The notes beneath the pieces were generated by a model, which searched no databases, was not told the origin of the DNA, and saw only the letters and a program-made list of their open reading frames with translations. Below are positions 45,316 through 48,605 of a stretch of DNA of 48,605 bases, piece by piece. Location: the NCBI GenBank assembly GCA_905480285.1, contig CAJQPT010000288.1, positions 1 to 48,605 of the forward strand, read 5' to 3'. Position numbers and translations under genes: made by a program. Each line of letters begins with the position of its first letter. Positions within the stretch are counted from its first letter, which is position 1. This DNA is from an uncultured bacterium (GTDB lineage Bacteria > Planctomycetota > UBA1135 > GCA-002686595).

Positions 45316-46695
45316 TCACTGCCAGATGACGGTGATGCCGTCCGAGAAGTTGGAGACAGCGACGCCGCCGGAGGAGTCACGGTGCCAGGCCTGGAAGTTG
45401 GCCGTGTCACCGGCCATCGCCGCGGTGCTTCCCGTCGGAGCCGGGAGGCTGGCAAGGTCCCACTCGCCAGCGGCGGTGCTCAGCGTGATCTCGGAACCAG
45501 CACCGCTGGACTTGATCTGGCCGGGGCCCTGGAAGCGACCGATCGCTCCGCCGAGGCAGAGGTTGCCCTGGCTGCCGCCGGGGTTCGCAGCGAAGCCCTG
45601 GGTGCCGGAGTAGAGGAAGAAGCCGAACGTGTTGTTCGGGAGGTTCCCCGCCGCCATGGTCAGGTCGTTCGCGGCGGCAGAAGCGCTACCGAGGAGCGAC
45701 ATGGACGTGTTGACGCCGGTCGAGTTCACGTTCGAGTTGCAGTAGATCGTGCCGATCGTCGGGGCCCCGCAGGAACCGGGCGCAGCAAGCATCTCCATGT
45801 AGAAGGACGCGTAGGGGTTCGACGGGCCGCCGCAACCGTTGTTGTTGCTGTAGCCACCGAAGAAGTAGCAGTTGCTGCTCGCCCCGGTCGGGTCCTCGAG
45901 CCACCAGAAGTCCTGGGTCAGGTAACCTGAGCCAAGGTTGTTGCACGCGCTCACAGCACCGTAGTAGGTGTTCGAGCCGTCAAGCGGAAGGCCGCCGATG
46001 GTGTAGGTCGGGTCGGTCGCAACCGGGTCGCCGACGAGCAGCGGGCCGGCCTGACCCGTGCCAGAACCGGCGTAGGTGAAGCTCCAGCCGAAGCTGTCGA
46101 AGTCGGGGTCGTCGTCCCAGCCCGGAGCGACTGAACCACCGTCGGCCTCAAGGCAGATCTCGCTACCCGTGAGGTCGATGTCGACAACCCAGCAACCGCC
46201 AGCGGCGGGGAAGCCGGTGACCGTGGCGGAACCGTCGGGGCTGACAGCAGCCGTGCAGGGATCGTAGGAGGCGTAGAAGTTGAACGTCCAGCCGCTGAGC
46301 CCAGCCGCGCTGTTGTCGCAGTAGGCGTACGAGAAGCCGTTGATGTTGTACTCATCACGGTTCGGGCCGGCGCCGGTGAACACGTTGCCGTTCGTCGTAC
46401 CCGGGAGGCCACCCTCGTCGAAGTTCTCGGAGCCAGCACCGAAGCCGCCGTTGCCGCCAGCCGTGGTGAAGTAACCCGACGTCGCGGTGTTGCTGTAAAC
46501 GATGTCAGGGGCGCCGAAGTTCGACACGGCGCCGCCGCCGGTACGAGTCCAGGTGCCGGTGGCGACGTGGTAGATACCTGCGTGCTTCACAGCGCCGGGG
46601 ACCTGGTGAACGGAGTTGAGTTGCTGCGGAGTCTGAGCAGCGGCGCTGGCCATGAGCGCGAAGGAGCTGGCAGCGATGAGGGAAGAGCGAAGCAT
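45316..46695 (-). CDS. Secreted protein with the shared C-terminal domain
   Basis: This 459-residue protein has the signal peptide MLRSSLIAASSFALMASAAA. Its mature part is rich in Gly, Asn, Ser, Thr and aromatic residues and poor in charge, with paired Cys residues (SGWTFNFYASYDPC, GGCWVVDIDL, SNCYFFGGYSNNNGCGG), which suggests a beta-sandwich extracellular domain. The last 140 residues (from TIYCNSNVNSTG to SNFSDGITVIWQ) match the C-terminus of the protease at 22637-25024: NSTG, LP.NT.G.FL, GNLCLGGAIGRF, AGDTANFQAWHRD. Base composition is less G+C-rich than its neighbours, and codons look more biased, as in highly expressed genes. A GGAG element lies about 10 bases before the ATG, and a long leader seems likely. 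Confidence 0.8.
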   Translation of the reverse strand: MLRSSLIAASSFALMASAAAQTPQQLNSVHQVPGAVKHAGIYHVATGTWTRTGGGAVSNFGAPDIVYSNTATSGYFTTAGGNGGFGAGSENFDEGGLPGTTNGNVFTGAGPNRDEYNINGFSYAYCDNSAAGLSGWTFNFYASYDPCTAAVSPDGSATVTGFPAAGGCWVVDIDLTGSEICLEADGGSVAPGWDDDPDFDSFGWSFTYAGSGTGQAGPLLVGDPVATDPTYTIGGLPLDGSNTYYGAVSACNNLGSGYLTQDFWWLEDPTGASSNCYFFGGYSNNNGCGGPSNPYASFYMEMLAAPGSCGAPTIGTIYCNSNVNSTGVNTSMSLLGSASAAANDLTMAAGNLPNNTFGFFLYSGTQGFAANPGGSQGNLCLGGAIGRFQGPGQIKSSGAGSEITLSTAAGEWDLASLPAPTGSTAAMAGDTANFQAWHRDSSGGVAVSNFSDGITVIWQ

Positions 46696-47040
46696 CAGGA
46701 TGAATCTCCAGAAGGAAGAGTGAGAAGAAGTGGGACTGTGCAGAAGGACGAGTCCCACCCGAGTGACGGTGCTGACAAGCCCGGCACAATGGCCAAGCAG
46801 CAGCGGCGCTTCATGAGGAAGGAACAGTCGATGGATGGAAGGACGGATCCGCCGGATGACGGGTTCCGAACTCCTGCCCAATTGACGCTACCTCGTTCAT
46901 CCCATCCATGCGAGGGTCTTCTTTACGCGAGACAGTCCCCGCTGTGTCATCCAGAGACATCTGCGACGACGGTGTCCGCCTTCGGTCTCGATCGAGCATC
47001 GCTGGAACGGAAAGCGAAGCGCCGACTCTCCGCGCCGAGT
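46696..47040. other. Spacer of 345 bases upstream of the secreted protein gene
   Basis: This stretch is less G+C-rich than the surroundings and should contain the promoter and leader of the minus-strand gene starting at 46695, including the GGAG ribosome-binding element. I see no clear -35/-10 pair. A minus-strand frame of about 50 codons exists but has no recognisable features. Confidence 0.45.
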
Positions 47041-47820
47041 TCAGCCCTTGCGCCTGGGCCACGGCACGAACGCGCTGGTGTCCCGCACGTAGTCCGCGTA
47101 GGCCGGTCGCCTTTCGGCGATGGTCTGCTCGGTAAGGGTGATCCCCGAGACCTTCAGGAGCATGAAGACAATGAGTGCGAATCCGATCAAGCTCCACCAG
47201 GCACCGCTCGCGACCCCGGTGAGGGTAAACCCCATCCAGAAGACCGCTTCCCCGAAGTAATTCGGGTGACGAGAGGTGCCCCACAACCCGGACTGCATGA
47301 CCTTGCCTTTGTTGGCCGGCTCCGACTTGAAGCGTGCGAGTTGCCCATCGGCGACGGCCTCATAGCCGAACCCGAGGAGCGCGACGAGCAGGCCGATCGA
47401 GGAGAGAGGCGAGAGGGTCACAGGCCCCGACATGCTCGCGATGAGCGGCAACGCGACGATCCAGGCCAGGAGGGCCTGGAGCATGAAGACGACAAAGAAA
47501 CTCTGCCACCACCAGGCCTTGCCGCGGGCCTCGCGCATGGCCTGATACCTCCGATCAGGCCCCTCGGCCCTGTGCCTCGCCCTGAGGTGCATGGCGAGGC
47601 GAAGCGCCCAGGCCAGAGCGACGAGGGCGACCAGGAGGCGCGCCCCCCTCAGGGGAGCGCCGGCCGCGAGGGCATGGAGCGCGCCGACCAAGACGATGGC
47701 GATGCCCCAGAAGGGGTCGATGATGCTCGCGTCCTCGTCCCGCAGGTGCGCGGCCCAGACACAGGCCATGAGAAGGCTCACGCCGAAGAGTGCGATCAGT
47801 GCAGGCTGGATGAAGAACAT
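47041..47820 (-). CDS. DUF1295 / steroid 5-alpha-reductase-like integral membrane protein
   Basis: The 259-residue protein has about six or seven hydrophobic segments (MFFIQPALIALFGVSLLMAC, IAIVLVGALHALAAG, LLVALVALAWALRLAM, FFVVFMLQALLAWIVALPLIA, LSSIGLLVALLGFGYEA, WWSLIGFALIVFMLLKVSG). The C-terminal motif LWGTSRHPNYFGEAVFWMG is followed by TLTEQTIAERRPAYADYV. The RHPNYFGE block is the signature of DUF1295 and related isoprenylcysteine methyltransferase/5-alpha-reductase-fold proteins; it binds the nucleotide or SAM cofactor in characterised relatives. The exact reaction is unknown. It is divergent from the squalene-cyclase-repeat gene at the right edge. Confidence 0.9.
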   Translation of the reverse strand: MFFIQPALIALFGVSLLMACVWAAHLRDEDASIIDPFWGIAIVLVGALHALAAGAPLRGARLLVALVALAWALRLAMHLRARHRAEGPDRRYQAMREARGKAWWWQSFFVVFMLQALLAWIVALPLIASMSGPVTLSPLSSIGLLVALLGFGYEAVADGQLARFKSEPANKGKVMQSGLWGTSRHPNYFGEAVFWMGFTLTGVASGAWWSLIGFALIVFMLLKVSGITLTEQTIAERRPAYADYVRDTSAFVPWPRRKG

Positions 47821-47891
47821 CGGGACCGGGGTGTGGACAGCGAGGCTTGAGGGTCGGCGAGAGGACCGCGCAAGGATTCTCGTCGAGACGG

Positions 47892-47897
47892 TATCCT
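47892..47897 (+). promoter_or_regulatory. -10-like TATCCT, 7 bases before the gene at 47905
   Basis: TATCCT is followed by GGCACAC and ATG. No ribosome-binding site fits in the gap, so the transcript is probably leaderless. Confidence 0.45.
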
Positions 47898-47904
47898 GGC
47901 ACAC

Positions 47905-48605
47905 ATGCTTCGAGGATTCCTCCCTGCGGGCGCCCGACGGATCACGGGCGGCTTCGCCCTGGCGCTCGCGTTGCTCGCTTCGACCGCTGCTGCAAGCCCG
48001 CGAGCCCTGCAGGAGGCCGCCGGGGACGGGGCGACCCAGGCGCAGATCAGCGCGGCCATCAACCGCGGTGCGGACTACCTCCTCAAGCGCCAGCAGCTGG
48101 ACGGGTCCTGGCGCCCCGACGAGCACAAGTACGTCTCCGGACAGACCGGCCTCGCGCTCTACACGCTCATCAAGTCCGGGGTCTCTCCGAGGCACCCCTC
48201 CATCATCAGGGGCTTCGCGTACCTTCGCGCGAACCCGCCCAGGCACACCTACGGCATCGCCTGCTGCCTGATGGCCGCGCACGCGGCGGACCCGGCTCAA
48301 CACATCGAGGAGATCGAGATCTGGACCGAGATCCTCCTCGAGTGCCAGGGCCAGGGCTTCAGTTACCCCGGCGGTCACGAAGATCTGTCCCTGACCCAGT
48401 ATGGCTGCCTCGGCATGCGGATCGCTGAGGCCAGCGGGCTCGAGATCCCCTCGAAGATCTGGGAGCAGTGCATCGACTACGCGCTGAACATCCAGCGAGA
48501 CGATGGGTCATTCTCCTACAAGCAGGGGACCGCGGTCACCGGCTCCATGACGGCGGCAGGGGTCGCCATCATCGAGCTCGGGCGGCAGGCACTGTCCGCC
48601 CGCAA
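47905..48605 (+). CDS. Exported prenyltransferase/squalene-cyclase repeat protein, cut by the window edge
   Basis: The frame runs open from the ATG at 47905 to the end of the window (233 codons seen). It begins MLRGFLPAGARRITGGFALALALLASTAAA, a signal peptide. It then shows alpha-barrel repeats of the squalene-cyclase/prenyltransferase type: AINRGADYLLKRQQLDGSWRPD, YVSGQTGLALYTLIKSGV, YALNIQRDDGSFSY and GSMTAAGVAIIEL. The QQxDGSW and QRDDGSF motifs are the recurrent 'QxxDGSW' signature of this fold. In planctomycetes many exported proteins use this fold without a known enzymatic role. True squalene-hopene cyclases have DxDD and no such signal peptide; DxDD is not seen in the part present. Confidence 0.85.
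   Translation, partial: MLRGFLPAGARRITGGFALALALLASTAAASPRALQEAAGDGATQAQISAAINRGADYLLKRQQLDGSWRPDEHKYVSGQTGLALYTLIKSGVSPRHPSIIRGFAYLRANPPRHTYGIACCLMAAHAADPAQHIEEIEIWTEILLECQGQGFSYPGGHEDLSLTQYGCLGMRIAEASGLEIPSKIWEQCIDYALNIQRDDGSFSYKQGTAVTGSMTAAGVAIIELGRQALSAR

Noticed and set aside
46811-46980. Small minus-strand frame upstream of the secreted protein gene
   Set aside because: About 50 codons without ribosome-binding site, hydrophobic segment or recognisable pattern; more likely part of the leader or promoter region.

Overview
The window is high-G+C bacterial chromosome (about two thirds G+C or more, judged by eye), with no rRNA or tRNA gene, CRISPR array, insertion sequence or phage gene that I can recognise. 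Several features point to a planctomycete-like bacterium: an FG-GAP/UnbV/TPR protein, many exported lipoproteins and secreted proteins, a C-terminal domain shared by unrelated secreted proteins, AAA+/VWA pairs, GTP-binding membrane protein pairs, and frequent absence of Shine-Dalgarno sequences. The phylum is an inference from family content, not from a marker gene.

Layout. 1-1530: poorly recognised small genes. 1683-13156 (all minus strand): dnaK; an operon of two translationally coupled dynamin-like GTPases followed by an NHL beta-propeller protein; and a unit of an FG-GAP protein, an UnbV/thioredoxin-like/TPR protein and sixA. The FG-GAP and UnbV reading frames are one frame split by a single in-frame TGA. 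13336-19378: glycogen metabolism, with a debranching-enzyme-like protein, a GT4 glycosyltransferase and a GH57 glucanohydrolase on the minus strand (overlapping genes), divergent from glgC on the plus strand. glgC is followed by a lipoprotein HAD phosphatase and an exported protein of unknown function. 21470-25024: an outer-membrane-type lipoprotein and a secreted trypsin-like protease.

25348-34878: the most distinctive region. Four ATP-grasp ligases, an S51-type peptidase and two alpha/beta-hydrolase esterases are packed around glgA. Five of them form a tight operon with 1- to 4-base overlaps. I read this as a pathway that makes and breaks down a small amide- or ester-linked compound; the product is unknown. 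34972-36119: an FMN-dependent alpha-hydroxy-acid dehydrogenase broken by a one-base frameshift. 36389-38752: a catalase-peroxidase with a lipoprotein signal peptide. 39079-42774: a VWA/MoxR-type AAA+ pair divergent from moaA. 42986-48605: a MORN-type repeat protein, a thioredoxin-like protein with both active-site cysteines replaced, a secreted protein sharing its C-terminal domain with the protease, a DUF1295 membrane protein, and the start of a secreted squalene-cyclase-repeat protein cut by the window edge.

Two window-wide patterns stand out. At least nine genes have a TANNNT -10-like hexamer only 4 to 11 bases before the start codon, which suggests leaderless transcription; the clearest has TTGATC, a 17-base spacer and TACCTT. 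Also, five intergenic spacers carry about three to five tandem copies of short (13-20 bp) units, with a different unit in each spacer.
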